Positions 9,424-20,068 of a stretch of 64,000 bases of DNA are shown piece after piece. The stretch's first letter is position 1. Each line of letters starts with the position of its first letter. The DNA is from Paludibacteraceae bacterium. GTDB taxonomy: Bacteria; Bacteroidota; Bacteroidia; Bacteroidales; Paludibacteraceae. The stretch lies in assembly GCA_017451525.1 (NCBI GenBank), contig JAFTOD010000005.1:124001-188000 (forward strand), in the 5' to 3' direction. The notes below the pieces were generated by a model. That model saw only the letters and a program-made list of their open reading frames with translations, was not told the origin of the DNA and made no database searches. A program made the translations under genes and the position numbers.

Positions 9424-11514
9424 ATGAAAAAAACCGTATTATTGAGCCTTGCGCTCGTATCGCTTATGGCATGTACCAAAAACGAAAACCCATTGCTCGT
9501 GGAGCAGAACACACCTTTCGGTGTACCTGCCTTCGACAAAGTGAAAATCGAACACTATCTGCCCGCTTTTGAGAAAGCTATCGCAGAAAACGAAGCAGAG
9601 ATTGCTGCTATCGCTAATAACCCCGAAGCACCTACCTTCGCCAATACCATCGAGGCACTCGATCGCAGCGGCGACCTCCTGAACAAAGTAGTGGGTGTAT
9701 TCTTCAATGTTATCGAAGCCGACGGCAACGACGAGATGAACGCTATCGCCGAAGAAGTATCACCCAAACTCTCTGCACTCAGCGACGGTATCATCCTCAA
9801 CGATGCACTCTTCCAACGCGTGAAAGCTGTATACGAGCAACGCGAAAGTCTTGGCTTGAATGAGGAGCAAATGCGCCTACTCACCGAGACCTTCAAGTCG
9901 TTTGCCAACAACGGCGCAAACCTCCCAGAGGACAAGAAAGCACGCCTCAAAGAGATTAACCAAGAGTTGGGCTTGCTCTCCCTGCAATTTGGCAATAACG
10001 TAGTAGCAGAGACCAATGCCTACCAACTCTTCATCACCGATGAGGCAGAACTCAAGGGTCTTCCTGAGAGCGCGAAAGCCGCAGCTAAAGAAGAAGCCGT
10101 AGCAGCAGGTCGCCCAGAGGCATGGTTGTTCACCCCTAAACGCACCAGCTTCACACCAGTACTCCAATACTGCGAGAACCGCGAACTGCGCAAAGAACTC
10201 CTGATGGCTTACACCACCCGCGGCAACCACGACAACGAGTATGACAACAAGAACATTATCGTTCGCACCATGCAACTGCGCGTGGAGAAAGCACAACTGT
10301 TTGGCTATACCAACCCTGCGGACTATATCCTGGCTGACTGCATGGCTAAGGACGCAAAGACCGTGGACGCATTCCTTCAATCAGTATGGGAGCCAAGTCT
10401 CGCAGCCGCCAAGCGCGAAGCCTCAGAACTGCAAAAGATGATGGACAAAGATCTTCCTGGCGAGAAACTCCAACCATGGGACTGGTGGTATTACGCTGAG
10501 AAACTGCGCGTAGAGAAATATGCCCTCAACGAGGAAGAACTCAAACCATACTTCGAGCTTAATAACGTGCGCAACGGTGCATTCCAATTGGCAAACAAAC
10601 TCTTCGGCCTCAACTTCGAGAAACTGGAGAACATGCCAGTATATAACCCAGAAGTAGAAGTTTTCAAAGTTACATACGCTGACGGTGGTTTGGTAGGTAT
10701 CCTCTACACCGACTACTTCCCACGTGCAGGCAAACGCCCTGGTGCATGGATGAACAATATCTGCAACCAATATGTGGATGCCAACGGTGTGGACCACCGC
10801 CCTGTAATCATCAACGTGGGTAACTTCAACAAACCTACCGCAGGCAACCCATCGCTGCTCTCTATGGACGATGTAGAGACCCTCTTCCACGAGTTTGGTC
10901 ACGCACTCCACGGACTCATGTCCAAAGCCACCTACCAATCATTGGCAGGTACCAACACCCCACGCGACTTCGTGGAGCTTCCTTCACAATTCATGGAGAA
11001 CTACTGCTACCACCCAGAAGTGCTGAAGACCTACGCGTTCCACTATCAGACAGGCGAACTCATCCCAGAGGAGTTAGTGGCAAAAATCAACAAGGCAGGT
11101 ACCTTCAACCAAGGCTTCGTACAAACCGAGTTGCTCTCTGCTTCTATCCTCGATATGGACTACCACAAGATGACTACCACCGAGCCATTTGATGTAAACG
11201 CATTCGAGGCAGAGTCAATGAAGAAGATGCACATGATTCCAGAGATCATCACCCGCTATCGCTCTACTTTCTACAACCACATCTTCACCACGGGTTATGC
11301 TGCTGGCTACTACAGCTACACATGGGCAGCCGTGTTGGATGCAGATGCGTTTGCGGCCTTCGAGGAGACAGGCGACATCTTCAACCCTGAGATGGCAAAG
11401 AAGTTCCAACGCCTCTTGGAGCAAGGTGGCACACGCGATGCAGCGTTGCTCTACCAAGAGTTCCGCGGCAAGGATGCCGATCCTAAGCACCATATGAAGC
11501 GCTGCGGATTCTGA
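9424..11514 (+). CDS. dcp: M3-family peptidyl-dipeptidase (Dcp-like), lipoprotein
   Basis: A zinc metallopeptidase of 696 residues that removes dipeptides from peptide C-termini. The zinc motif HEFGHALHG is at about residues 489-497, with the third ligand Glu in the downstream VELPSQFMENY segment. The conserved DYFPRAGKRPGAWMN and PVIINVGNFNKP blocks of the M3 family are also present. It begins with a lipoprotein signal peptide (VSLMAC), so it should be attached to a membrane facing the periplasm, as is common for Bacteroidota Dcp. The gene follows the AsmA-like gene by 16 bases. An 11-bp tandem repeat begins 15 bases after the stop codon. Confidence 0.93.
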   Translation: MKKTVLLSLALVSLMACTKNENPLLVEQNTPFGVPAFDKVKIEHYLPAFEKAIAENEAEIAAIANNPEAPTFANTIEALDRSGDLLNKVVGVFFNVIEADGNDEMNAIAEEVSPKLSALSDGIILNDALFQRVKAVYEQRESLGLNEEQMRLLTETFKSFANNGANLPEDKKARLKEINQELGLLSLQFGNNVVAETNAYQLFITDEAELKGLPESAKAAAKEEAVAAGRPEAWLFTPKRTSFTPVLQYCENRELRKELLMAYTTRGNHDNEYDNKNIIVRTMQLRVEKAQLFGYTNPADYILADCMAKDAKTVDAFLQSVWEPSLAAAKREASELQKMMDKDLPGEKLQPWDWWYYAEKLRVEKYALNEEELKPYFELNNVRNGAFQLANKLFGLNFEKLENMPVYNPEVEVFKVTYADGGLVGILYTDYFPRAGKRPGAWMNNICNQYVDANGVDHRPVIINVGNFNKPTAGNPSLLSMDDVETLFHEFGHALHGLMSKATYQSLAGTNTPRDFVELPSQFMENYCYHPEVLKTYAFHYQTGELIPEELVAKINKAGTFNQGFVQTELLSASILDMDYHKMTTTEPFDVNAFEAESMKKMHMIPEIITRYRSTFYNHIFTTGYAAGYYSYTWAAVLDADAFAAFEETGDIFNPEMAKKFQRLLEQGGTRDAALLYQEFRGKDADPKHHMKRCGF

Positions 11515-11529
11515 TTAATTCCCTGTTCG

Positions 11530-11584
11530 TTACCTATCTATTACCTGACAATTACGGCAACGACACGGCAACGAGACGGCAACG
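11530..11584. repeat. 11-bp tandem repeat, locus B (5 units)
   Basis: Units: TTACCTATCTA (11530), TTACCTGACAA (11541), TTACGGCAACG (11552), ACACGGCAACG (11563) and AGACGGCAACG (11574). It starts 15 bases after the M3 peptidase stop. Very similar ACGGCAACGAS units occur at 48108-48140, just after mnmG. No separate terminator hairpin was seen in the 106-base gap. Confidence 0.8.
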
Positions 11585-11620
11585 ACAGCAGATAATACCA
11601 AAAGAAACACAACATATCAC

Positions 11621-12385
11621 TTGAGATATTTCTTAAAAAACATTGCCCAAAATAGCATGCTAAGAACGATACTGCTAATCGTTCTTGGCATGGCTATGTG
11701 GATACCTTCGTTCTTTAGGCAGGAGAATACCGCATGGTTAATCGCAACGCTTGTGTTGGTTATTCTCAATACGCTACTTACCACCCAATATTTCTATAAG
11801 GGCGGCATTACCAACCTGCCCTCGCCTTTTGTGGCTGCTACAATGTGGTTGGGGCTATCTGCCATACCTGCGCTACACACCTGCTGGCAAACACAATTTG
11901 TTATTATGGGTGTACTATTGGCATGTCTGGTATTGCTCAAGATCGACTACCAAAACGAAGCCACTGAAGAAGTATTTTTAGCTACCCTCATATGCTGTGT
12001 AGTAGCTGTGATTCCTAGTATATTCTTTACAGGTATCATGATACTGTGGAGCTACTTGATTGCTAAACGACAAATGACATGGCGTGTATGGGCGGCATCA
12101 CTCATCGCCATTGCCATACGCATAGTAGGAATGGCAGTATTACATTACATGGGATGGTTACAGGTAATCTGGATGGAGAACATACCACATCTATCAGGGC
12201 TACTATGGCTACTCTTCGGTGTGGTATATCTGCTCTCGTTTCTATCTATTTACATACCATTGAAACGCCCTTCTGTAGGCAGCGGAGTGTTTTATTTGAT
12301 AACCATTATCATTCTTATTTTTGCCAACCTATTGTGGAATGGCTGTATATTATACAATTATCCTATTGAATCTATATTCCTATGA
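11621..12385 (+). CDS. Polytopic membrane protein of unknown function
   Basis: A 254-residue protein with about six or seven hydrophobic segments (for example TILLIVLGMAMWIPSFF, WLIATLVLVILNTLL, LWLLFGVVYLLSFLSIY). No catalytic motif is visible. It resembles small Bacteroidota inner-membrane proteins such as the DUF6427 type, but this match is from memory and weak. The frame is open from a TTG at 11621; the first ATG is at 11657 (MLRTILLIVL). I keep the TTG start because the preceding basic stretch (RYFLKN) fits a topogenic N-terminus, but the ATG is possible. Its stop overlaps the ATG of the GHL10 gene by 4 bases, so the two are translationally coupled. Confidence 0.65.
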   Translation: MRYFLKNIAQNSMLRTILLIVLGMAMWIPSFFRQENTAWLIATLVLVILNTLLTTQYFYKGGITNLPSPFVAATMWLGLSAIPALHTCWQTQFVIMGVLLACLVLLKIDYQNEATEEVFLATLICCVVAVIPSIFFTGIMILWSYLIAKRQMTWRVWAASLIAIAIRIVGMAVLHYMGWLQVIWMENIPHLSGLLWLLFGVVYLLSFLSIYIPLKRPSVGSGVFYLITIIILIFANLLWNGCILYNYPIESIFL

Positions 12386-14721
12386 AAAGACTTCGACTGC
12401 TTTCTATCCTCACCCTATTGGCTATAACGCTCACACTACAAGCCAACGAACCCAAGCACGAACTCCGTGCCACATGGTTGGCAACAGTCCAAAACATTGA
12501 TTGGCCAAAAACCAAAGTTACCAACGACGCCACACGCAAACAGCAACAGAAGGAACTTACCGACATTCTTGACAAACTTGCAGCGGGCAATATGCACGCT
12601 TGCTTCATGCAGGTACGCTCACTATGCGATGCCATGTATCAGTCATCCTATGAGCCATGGTCAATTGCTCTGACAGGCACTCGCGGCAAAGATCCTGGCT
12701 ATGACCCATTGGCATTTGCTATTGAAGAAGCACACAAACGCGGATTGGAATTGCATATATGGGTCAACCCCTTCCGTGTGACCACCAGTGGCACGCTCGA
12801 TAGTAATGACCAACTCCAACAACACGCAGGCGAGTGGATTATCAAATACGATAATGGTTCGTTCAAAGGTCAAATCATTGACCCTGGCTATCCGCAGGCG
12901 CGCGCGTATGTAATTAAGGTGTTGATGGAGATTGTCAACAACTACGATGTGGACGGTATCGTCATGGACGACTATTTCTATCCCTATGGTGGCACAACTA
13001 CAGAAGATGCTAAATCTAAATCATTGTACAAACCTAGCAACGTAGTGGACGTCAATCAAGACGGCGATACCGATGACGACTGGCGCAGAAACAATGTAGA
13101 TGTATGCCTAAAAGCGTTATATGATACTATTCAATCAGTGAAACCTTGGGTGCGATTTGGTATGGGTACCTTTGGTATTTGGAGTACGCAACAAAAAGCG
13201 GCTGAAGCTTATGGTATTACCTTGCCAAGCGGTATTCGTGGTTTGGATGACTACGACGTACAGGCCTGCAACCCCGTAGAATGGGTAAAAAATGGCTATG
13301 TGGACTATATCAACCCACAACTCTATTGGTCCACCAATGTAGCAGCACAAGACTACAAAGTACTATGCAAATGGTGGGCAAAAGATGTGTGCGAACACTT
13401 CTCTAACCAATTGCCTGATGGCAAGAAAGTGCATTTCTTCATTTCACAGGCGGCTTACCATGCCTACGATGGCTATGCAGGATACGATGCAGGTGTCGGA
13501 GAAATACAAAAGCAGATAGATGTCAACCGCGCTAACCTATCATCGGGTTACACGGGCTCGGTATTCTACAACACTACCGCTTACAACAAGATGTACCTCG
13601 AACTCCGCGACTCACACTTCATGCACAAAGCCCTGCCACCTGCTATGGACTGGAAAGTGAAAGAGCCGTTAACCGCGCCAGAGAACCTGCGCGTGGAGAA
13701 CAAAACACTCCTATGGGAACACGCTGTGGCAGAACGTTTTACCATATATGCCTACCCGATTGGACTCGATTGGGCTACCGCACAACAGACAGGTACCTAC
13801 CTGCAAGACATTGTATATGGCAAGGAGTACGCTCTCAGCCATATACCTAACTGGCAAGCCCTCACCATTGCCGTATGCAGCTACGACCGCTATGGCGTGG
13901 AGCACCAAGCTGCCATCATCAACGAAGGCAAGTTCCCCGAATCCGACCCCAACGCCACAGAAATCACATGGGTACTCAATGGCGGTGAACTAAAAACGGT
14001 GAAAACACCTTCCAACGAACAACTATGGGAGGAATGGAAACCCGATTATGTAGCCTTTTACCAAAATATGTATGGCGATTCCTTCATCCCATCCGAAGAC
14101 CGTCCTATCAACGATGTCTTGGGTTTCACATGGATTAACTCGCTGGGAAAAGGTATCGCAGGCGACTTTATGACCCAATCCGCTGACTGGCAATGGCTAA
14201 GAGACTATATGCTCCAAGAAGCCGCAGCACAAGACGAAACAATCAGTAGCGACAACGATTGGCGATATAATCTCTATTCCTTCTTCAACTGCGCTAATGC
14301 AGCTTACCGCGTGGACGGCTATCGTGCAGGTTATACAGTAGATTTCACCACGGCTGGTAAACCCGAAGCATGGGGTGAGTATTATCCTAATGCAGGAGAA
14401 ACAGATATGCACTTGCCTAATCAAGTGACTGAGACATATATATTGCCAACTCCCACTCATCCAGAAGGATATGAGTTCTTGGGTTGGTACACCACCGCTA
14501 CTGTTACTGGAGTCCCAGTTATAGCCATTCCCGCCGGATGGACGGGAACTTTATATGCCCATTGGCACAATCCAACAACTGCAATATCGGTAATAGGAAG
14601 CAATGAACCTATCAAAGTATATGATATATTTGGACGCTATGTAGGACATAAAACAGATAATCTTCCTCACGGATTATATGTAATTATTCAAGGAGCAAAA
14701 TCAATAAAAATTATACAATAA
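12382..14721 (+). CDS. GHL10 (DUF187) glycoside hydrolase with Listeria-Bacteroides-like module and type IX-like tail
   Basis: A 779-residue secreted enzyme with a signal peptide (residues 1-20). The GHL10 catalytic domain covers about 22-430, with ELRATWLATVQNIDWP at its start, LHIWVNPFRVTTSG, and the probable catalytic DGIVMDDYFYPYGG (from residue 191). A fibronectin-like domain follows at about 430-525. At about 528-732 is a module that opens with TWVLNGG and closes with FLGWY and GTLYAHW. It is like a Listeria-Bacteroides repeat but with about 125 extra residues inside. The C-terminus (YDIFGRYVGH, LPHGLYVII) looks like a type IX secretion tail. The family suggests cleavage of peptide-free peptidoglycan glycan. 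It overlaps the upstream membrane gene by 4 bases and precedes the amidase cassettes. Confidence 0.9.
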   Translation: MKRLRLLSILTLLAITLTLQANEPKHELRATWLATVQNIDWPKTKVTNDATRKQQQKELTDILDKLAAGNMHACFMQVRSLCDAMYQSSYEPWSIALTGTRGKDPGYDPLAFAIEEAHKRGLELHIWVNPFRVTTSGTLDSNDQLQQHAGEWIIKYDNGSFKGQIIDPGYPQARAYVIKVLMEIVNNYDVDGIVMDDYFYPYGGTTTEDAKSKSLYKPSNVVDVNQDGDTDDDWRRNNVDVCLKALYDTIQSVKPWVRFGMGTFGIWSTQQKAAEAYGITLPSGIRGLDDYDVQACNPVEWVKNGYVDYINPQLYWSTNVAAQDYKVLCKWWAKDVCEHFSNQLPDGKKVHFFISQAAYHAYDGYAGYDAGVGEIQKQIDVNRANLSSGYTGSVFYNTTAYNKMYLELRDSHFMHKALPPAMDWKVKEPLTAPENLRVENKTLLWEHAVAERFTIYAYPIGLDWATAQQTGTYLQDIVYGKEYALSHIPNWQALTIAVCSYDRYGVEHQAAIINEGKFPESDPNATEITWVLNGGELKTVKTPSNEQLWEEWKPDYVAFYQNMYGDSFIPSEDRPINDVLGFTWINSLGKGIAGDFMTQSADWQWLRDYMLQEAAAQDETISSDNDWRYNLYSFFNCANAAYRVDGYRAGYTVDFTTAGKPEAWGEYYPNAGETDMHLPNQVTETYILPTPTHPEGYEFLGWYTTATVTGVPVIAIPAGWTGTLYAHWHNPTTAISVIGSNEPIKVYDIFGRYVGHKTDNLPHGLYVIIQGAKSIKIIQ

Positions 14722-14774
14722 TAGAAATTACTTTCAACAAACTTTATTATTAATCTTAAAAACTAACTAAAAGT

Positions 14775-15611
14775 ATGAAGAAGACATTCTTTTTAGTAGC
14801 AGCTATTGTAATGAGTATAGCTGCTAGCGCACAGGTATTCGAAGTAGTATCTATGCAACAGTTGCCTATCAATCTTAACACCGATGTTAAGGTTGCTGCA
14901 ATGAGTCCTAAAGGAGATTACATGCTCGTAACATCTGGTTCTAATCAAGGATTATGGCGTTATGATTTTGCGACAAAACAACTATCTGTGATTACAGAGG
15001 CTGAAGGTGCAGGATTTAATGTACAAGTTAGCACAGATGGTCAAGAAATTGTTTATCGTGAAACTAAAACGGGAAGTGACCACCTACGTAGAAGTGATAT
15101 CGTTCGTATGAACATGAATGATGCAAAACGTTCAACGATTGCTTACGCTCAACGAGATTCTAAAAAAATGGCTATTTCAAATACAGCTATGTCTGTAAGT
15201 ATTGATAATCAAAAAATTATTTTGACTCGCCATGGTAAAGAAATCATTTTGACACCAAGTGGGGAGGAGCAAAGTTATATTTGGCCATCTATTTCTCCCG
15301 ATGGTTCTAAATTGTGCTACTATGTAGCTGGTGAAGGTTGCTATGTATGTAATATCGATGGTAGCAATCCTAAATATATTGCTCATGACTGCCGTGCAGC
15401 ACAATGGTATGACAATAATACAATTGTAGCAATGGCAGATGAAGATGATGGTTATTTTATCACAGCATCTGCTATCGTAGTTTATACATTAGATGGTCGC
15501 TATCAAGAATTAACTAAGAAAGATTTGGTGGCTATGTATCCTTGTGTATCTGAAGGTATGATTACTTTTGCAACTGCAAATGGGGATACTTATTTGATGA
15601 TGGTGAAATAA
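14775..15611 (+). CDS. Secreted beta-propeller (TolB/PD40-like) protein, cassette copy 1
   Basis: A 278-residue protein with a signal peptide (MKKTFFLVAAIVMSIAASAQ). It contains TolB/PD40-like blades: VAAMSPKGDYMLVTS, VQVSTDGQEIVYRE, PSISPDGSKLCYYVAGEG and a final strand pair. It is paralogous over its full length to the protein at 20177-21016; both share WYDNNTI, DEDDG and TASAIVVY/TASAIVAY. In both cases the next gene, 15-22 bases downstream, is a large secreted N-acetylmuramoyl-L-alanine amidase, so the pair is a repeated cassette. A role as binding or chaperone partner of the amidase is inference only. No promoter of the usual type was seen in the 53-base gap upstream. Confidence 0.8.
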   Translation: MKKTFFLVAAIVMSIAASAQVFEVVSMQQLPINLNTDVKVAAMSPKGDYMLVTSGSNQGLWRYDFATKQLSVITEAEGAGFNVQVSTDGQEIVYRETKTGSDHLRRSDIVRMNMNDAKRSTIAYAQRDSKKMAISNTAMSVSIDNQKIILTRHGKEIILTPSGEEQSYIWPSISPDGSKLCYYVAGEGCYVCNIDGSNPKYIAHDCRAAQWYDNNTIVAMADEDDGYFITASAIVVYTLDGRYQELTKKDLVAMYPCVSEGMITFATANGDTYLMMVK

Positions 15612-15632
15612 TTTTTTGATAATACAATGATT

Positions 15633-18600
15633 ATGAAACGATTTATGCTATTTGTAGTCACATTATTAATGGCTACAACTATGTCAGCAAAAGACTTGAC
15701 TGGCATTAGATTCTATGTAAATCCAGGTCATGGTAGTTTTGGTCCGAACGATCGCCCTATGGCTACTATTCCCTTCCCAAACCTGAAAACCACAGAAATG
15801 CCTGATACATGCGGTTTTTATGAGTCGAATACGAACCTTTGGAAATGTTTGTATCTCGGCGAGAAACTGGAGGCAGCTGGTGCTACTGTATTGTACTCTC
15901 GTACTCAAAATGGTCCTTGGCCATATGAAATGAAGGATGGTGACTATCCTGATTACAAATACAATAAGGGAGGAACTATTGCAGACCCTACATTAGGATG
16001 GCAACCATCTGATGGATACTATGCTCACCCTGACTTCGAGAAATACAATCGTAACTTGAGCGAGATTTGTCGTGAGGTAGAGGAGAATAATATTGACTAT
16101 TTTATCTCTGTTCACTCTAACGCAAACACCGAGGGTAGTACCGCTAACTTCCCATTGATGCTCTATCGTGGTCCAGACGCATATTCTGGTGCGAACTCTA
16201 CTGACGGTGCTGAATATGTAGAGGGTAGCTACGAGAAAGCTAAATTGGCTAATGAGGAGAAACTCAAAATCATGAAGGCGGGTATTGATGTACCATCTTC
16301 TACCAACCTCAACATCCGTGGTGACTGGAACTTCTATGGCAGCCATGGTAGTCTTAGTCATAACAATGGAAAAACATACTATGGTTATCTTGGCGTATTG
16401 AGACATGGTGCAAGTGGTTTCCTTTCTGAGGGCTATTTTCACACTTATCAACCTGCTCGTCACCGTGCATTGAACCCAGACTACTGCCACATGGAGGGTC
16501 TTGATTACTACCGTGCTATCATCAACTACTATGGTGCAGACAAAGAGACTAAGGGTTATATCGTTGGTACTGTAAAAGATCAACACAACAAGATGAACCA
16601 CAGTTTGTTTACTTATGCACCTAAGACCAACGACCAATGGGTACCATGTAACGGTGCTGAGGTTATCTTGAAGAAGGCTGGTGTAGAGGTCGCTCGCTAT
16701 AATGTGGACACTATGTATAATGGTATCTTCGTATTCGAAGGTTTGGATCCAGGCGACGACTACACCATTGAGGCAAGTTGTGATGGTTACTATCCACTTG
16801 ATCAAAACAAAGGAAGTATAACTTGCTATGTAGAAGAGAAAAAATCTCAAGTTCAGTTAAGCTATAGGCAGGCATTCTCTGTAAAAGCTAATGCGACTAC
16901 CTATCCTATGATTTTATTAGCTGATACATCTTGGATCCCTCCTACAGTTGTTTACACCAACTATCCTAATCCAGAGCAACCTGCTTACCTTGGTGTACCT
17001 AGTGTATTTGAGATGAAGCAAGAGTTTGTAGATAAAACCATGGATGAACTCTTTGCAGGCAAAACTATCCGCCGTGTTCTCTATCGTGATGGTTTGATGT
17101 ATGTATTGGCTATTGATGCAGATAAGAACCCAACTCTCGCAGTAGTGAATGAGTACGGCGTAGTAGAGGCAGAGTTGCCAACAGATTTCTGTACTGTAGT
17201 GGGTGCTGAAGGTTTGAAACTCTCTGATATTGCTTTCACTGCAGAGGGCGTGCTCGTTGGTTGTAACAAAGAGGCAGTAAGTTTTACTCCATCTAACAAG
17301 TGGAACCTTTACAAATGGGAGAAGACCGCTGAAGGTTGGAGTGGCGCATTGTGGCAAGCACACGCTAACAACGAGACAGCTGGTAACTATACTAATGCTT
17401 ATGTAGGTAATACTTTCGCATATTCTGGTACATTGGCTGAAGGTACTATCGCGGCTACTGCTGTTACTACTGGTTCTAGCAAGGCTGTTCGTTACACTAT
17501 CTATAGCATCTATGATGGTGTGGTGGCTGGTGCGCTTCGCAACCAACCTGTAGGTGTAACCGAGATTACTCATGGTGCAGATATAAAGTTGGTGGTTTCT
17601 CCACGCGATAGCATGAGCTTCATCCTTACCTCTTCATTGACTGCGGGTAATGAGTGGCAAATCGTTAATACTACCAAATCTGAGCCTAAGTTAATGGGTA
17701 CACTTCCATTTGTTACTCATACTCCTAACTACTTCAAGTATGCAGGCAAAGCTATGATGGCAGCCCCTGCTGTAGATGCAGAGGGTAAGAATATTGGTGT
17801 TGCTGTTTATGATATCACCGCTGGCGTGGACAAAGCACAACTCATCAAGACAACCAACACTACTCTTGGGGCGAGCGAGGCAGTTTATACCGCTGCATTT
17901 GCACAAGTGAAAGATGCAGACTTGACTCTTTATCTTGTAGCAGATGACGCTATTAGCAAGTTCACCACAGTAGGCGTTGATCAACCAGTGGTTCCTGCTA
18001 TCTCTGCTTACGATTTGAATGTAACACTAGAGAATGATGTATATACCTTTACTTACAATGCTAATTCGGATGCAAAGACCGCTGCTCTTGTATTCTACAA
18101 AGACGGTGTAGAGGCTGGTCGCGTAGTAGTTGATGTGAAGAAGGGTGCTAATACCTATGTATTGCCAGCAAACATGTTACCTGGCGAAGAGGGTGATGTA
18201 TTTACTTGGGCACTTGATTTGACAGGCGAATCTATCGCTAACTTTGGTATTGTTGCATCTGATCTCTCTTTGGATGAGTCTAGTACATCACGCTTGTTTA
18301 ATGCGGTTAATACTAACCCTGAGACTGAGACTTTTGGTAAAATTTATGTGATGCATCGTGCAGGTTCTTCTAGTTCTACTGCTGGTCAAAAAAGTGGTAT
18401 CTGGGAGTATGATTACAATCTCGCTAAACAAAATACAGAGGCATATAAGGGTGGTTTGACACGCTTTGGTAACCCAACTCGTATGTCAATGGACAGAGAA
18501 GGTTATCTCTATATTGCTGACTGGGCAGATGGTTACTCTGGTATCTATTTGGCTAACACTGCTGATATGACTCAACCATTTACTCAATTCTTCGCAGGTG

Positions 18601-19952
18601 AGCGTCAAAAAGATGGCGAAATCAAGAATGGTGATGTTTATACGGGTTCTTCTACTCCAGGTTGCTATGTATATGACAATGGTGAGGAAGTTAAGTTGTT
18701 CGTTTACAATGAGGACGCAGCTGGTACATTGCCTGCAAACGGTATGGTAGTTTACAATATCGGTCAAGAGGATGGTACTATCCTCCGCACATGGGAGACT
18801 GCTCCATCTGCTGTTTACCCACTTACTGGTCAAGGTAATACCGAGGGTAACCCTTGGGGTACTAGCCATGGTTTCTTCGTGAGCCAAGTGCGTACAGAGG
18901 GACAAAATAGTGCTGGTTATACCTCACTTAAGTTCTATGACTATGAGGGTCAAGAGCAAATGTCTTCTGCATCTGATGAGTACAAAGAGATTATCACAGG
19001 TTCTGATGCGGGTGGTTATGTAGTATCTGCTGACGAGTCATTGATGGTATTCAATGGCGGCTCACAAGAGTTCCATGTATTTGACATCGCTTGGGAAGGC
19101 AACAAACCAGTCATGACGCTCAAGTACACTATCAACCACGGTATTGCTAGCATTCGTCAAATGAACTGGGATTATGCTGGTAACATCGTATGCTCTGGTG
19201 ACAATGGTGTGCAAATCGTAACATTGCCTAAGGAGGTTAACAACACCCTTATTCCTGCTAAGAAATCCTTGACTCTAACCAAGGTAAAAGGTGTGGCTGT
19301 AACAAGTATGGAACTTTCTACAGAAGAGGTTTCTGTAGAACTTGATGCTACTCTTGACCTCTCTGGTTTGGTTGTGTTCACTCCAGCTGATGCTACCAAC
19401 AAGTTGGTAACATGGAAGTCTGAAAATGAATCTGTGGCTACAGTATCTGCAACAGGCGTAGTAACAGGTCTTAAACTAGGTACTACTAAGATTTCTGCTA
19501 CCTCTATGGAGGGCAACTACTCTGACACCTTGGTGTTGACTGTCGCTCCTATCTCAGTAAAGGGTATTGAAATCTTATCAGGAACAAATGGTACAATGAC
19601 AATTGGTTTAGGTTCTCCTTATGCAATTTCCTATAAGATTATTCCTGCAAATGCAGCTAACCAAAATGTAAATTGGGAGTCATCTGATTCAGAAATTGTA
19701 GCTGTTCAAAACAATCAAGCTTTAGTAATTGGTATGAAAGAGGGGTCTGCACTTCTCACAGCTACTACAGAAGATGGAGGACATCAAGCTTCTTTGACTA
19801 TTGTTGTAGGTGTTCCAGGATCTGTTGAAGACATACTATCAAATGACTACTTAAATCTCAATGCTCCTATGTACGACATATTAGGTCGTCAAGTAGATAA
19901 TACTTATCGTGGTATTGTCATCCAAAATGGCAATAAATACTTATTAAAGTAA
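15633..19952 (+). CDS. Large secreted N-acetylmuramoyl-L-alanine amidase with Big2-like domains and type IX-like tail
   Basis: About 1439 residues from the ATG at 15633 (an in-frame ATG at 15627 would add two). After a signal peptide, the Amidase_3 domain (about 22-300) shows all four expected zinc/catalytic positions: His in NPGHG, Glu in FYESN, His in SVHSN and Glu in LSEGYFH. A carboxypeptidase-regulatory-like domain (about 305-400) follows, then a long beta-propeller-like region (about 430-1215) resembling DUF4623. Two Big2-like Ig domains (about 1222-1305 and 1308-1395) follow, and a tail MYDILGRQVDN...GIVIQNG. It should cleave the lactyl-amide bond between MurNAc and the stem peptide, outside the cell or on its surface. 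A strong terminator follows the stop. Confidence 0.9.
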   Translation: MKRFMLFVVTLLMATTMSAKDLTGIRFYVNPGHGSFGPNDRPMATIPFPNLKTTEMPDTCGFYESNTNLWKCLYLGEKLEAAGATVLYSRTQNGPWPYEMKDGDYPDYKYNKGGTIADPTLGWQPSDGYYAHPDFEKYNRNLSEICREVEENNIDYFISVHSNANTEGSTANFPLMLYRGPDAYSGANSTDGAEYVEGSYEKAKLANEEKLKIMKAGIDVPSSTNLNIRGDWNFYGSHGSLSHNNGKTYYGYLGVLRHGASGFLSEGYFHTYQPARHRALNPDYCHMEGLDYYRAIINYYGADKETKGYIVGTVKDQHNKMNHSLFTYAPKTNDQWVPCNGAEVILKKAGVEVARYNVDTMYNGIFVFEGLDPGDDYTIEASCDGYYPLDQNKGSITCYVEEKKSQVQLSYRQAFSVKANATTYPMILLADTSWIPPTVVYTNYPNPEQPAYLGVPSVFEMKQEFVDKTMDELFAGKTIRRVLYRDGLMYVLAIDADKNPTLAVVNEYGVVEAELPTDFCTVVGAEGLKLSDIAFTAEGVLVGCNKEAVSFTPSNKWNLYKWEKTAEGWSGALWQAHANNETAGNYTNAYVGNTFAYSGTLAEGTIAATAVTTGSSKAVRYTIYSIYDGVVAGALRNQPVGVTEITHGADIKLVVSPRDSMSFILTSSLTAGNEWQIVNTTKSEPKLMGTLPFVTHTPNYFKYAGKAMMAAPAVDAEGKNIGVAVYDITAGVDKAQLIKTTNTTLGASEAVYTAAFAQVKDADLTLYLVADDAISKFTTVGVDQPVVPAISAYDLNVTLENDVYTFTYNANSDAKTAALVFYKDGVEAGRVVVDVKKGANTYVLPANMLPGEEGDVFTWALDLTGESIANFGIVASDLSLDESSTSRLFNAVNTNPETETFGKIYVMHRAGSSSSTAGQKSGIWEYDYNLAKQNTEAYKGGLTRFGNPTRMSMDREGYLYIADWADGYSGIYLANTADMTQPFTQFFAGERQKDGEIKNGDVYTGSSTPGCYVYDNGEEVKLFVYNEDAAGTLPANGMVVYNIGQEDGTILRTWETAPSAVYPLTGQGNTEGNPWGTSHGFFVSQVRTEGQNSAGYTSLKFYDYEGQEQMSSASDEYKEIITGSDAGGYVVSADESLMVFNGGSQEFHVFDIAWEGNKPVMTLKYTINHGIASIRQMNWDYAGNIVCSGDNGVQIVTLPKEVNNTLIPAKKSLTLTKVKGVAVTSMELSTEEVSVELDATLDLSGLVVFTPADATNKLVTWKSENESVATVSATGVVTGLKLGTTKISATSMEGNYSDTLVLTVAPISVKGIEILSGTNGTMTIGLGSPYAISYKIIPANAANQNVNWESSDSEIVAVQNNQALVIGMKEGSALLTATTEDGGHQASLTIVVGVPGSVEDILSNDYLNLNAPMYDILGRQVDNTYRGIVIQNGNKYLLK

Positions 19953-19973
19953 ACATAAATTGCTCTATAAATA

Positions 19974-20010
19974 ATCAAAAGGACCGCCTTTAATAGGCGG
20001 TCCTTTTGAT
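19974..20010. terminator. Strong hairpin terminator after first amidase
   Basis: A perfect 15-bp stem (arms 19974-19988 and 19996-20010) with a 7-base loop; the stem core is AAGGACCGCC/GGCGGTCCTT. The T-tract is inside the stem's outer end (CCTTTTGAT). It separates the first amidase cassette from the second, which has its own promoter. Confidence 0.85.
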
Positions 20011-20068
20011 TGTAAAATAGAATAAATTAAGAATTTTTGACGCAGTTGCTCTATTTTTTACGAAAACG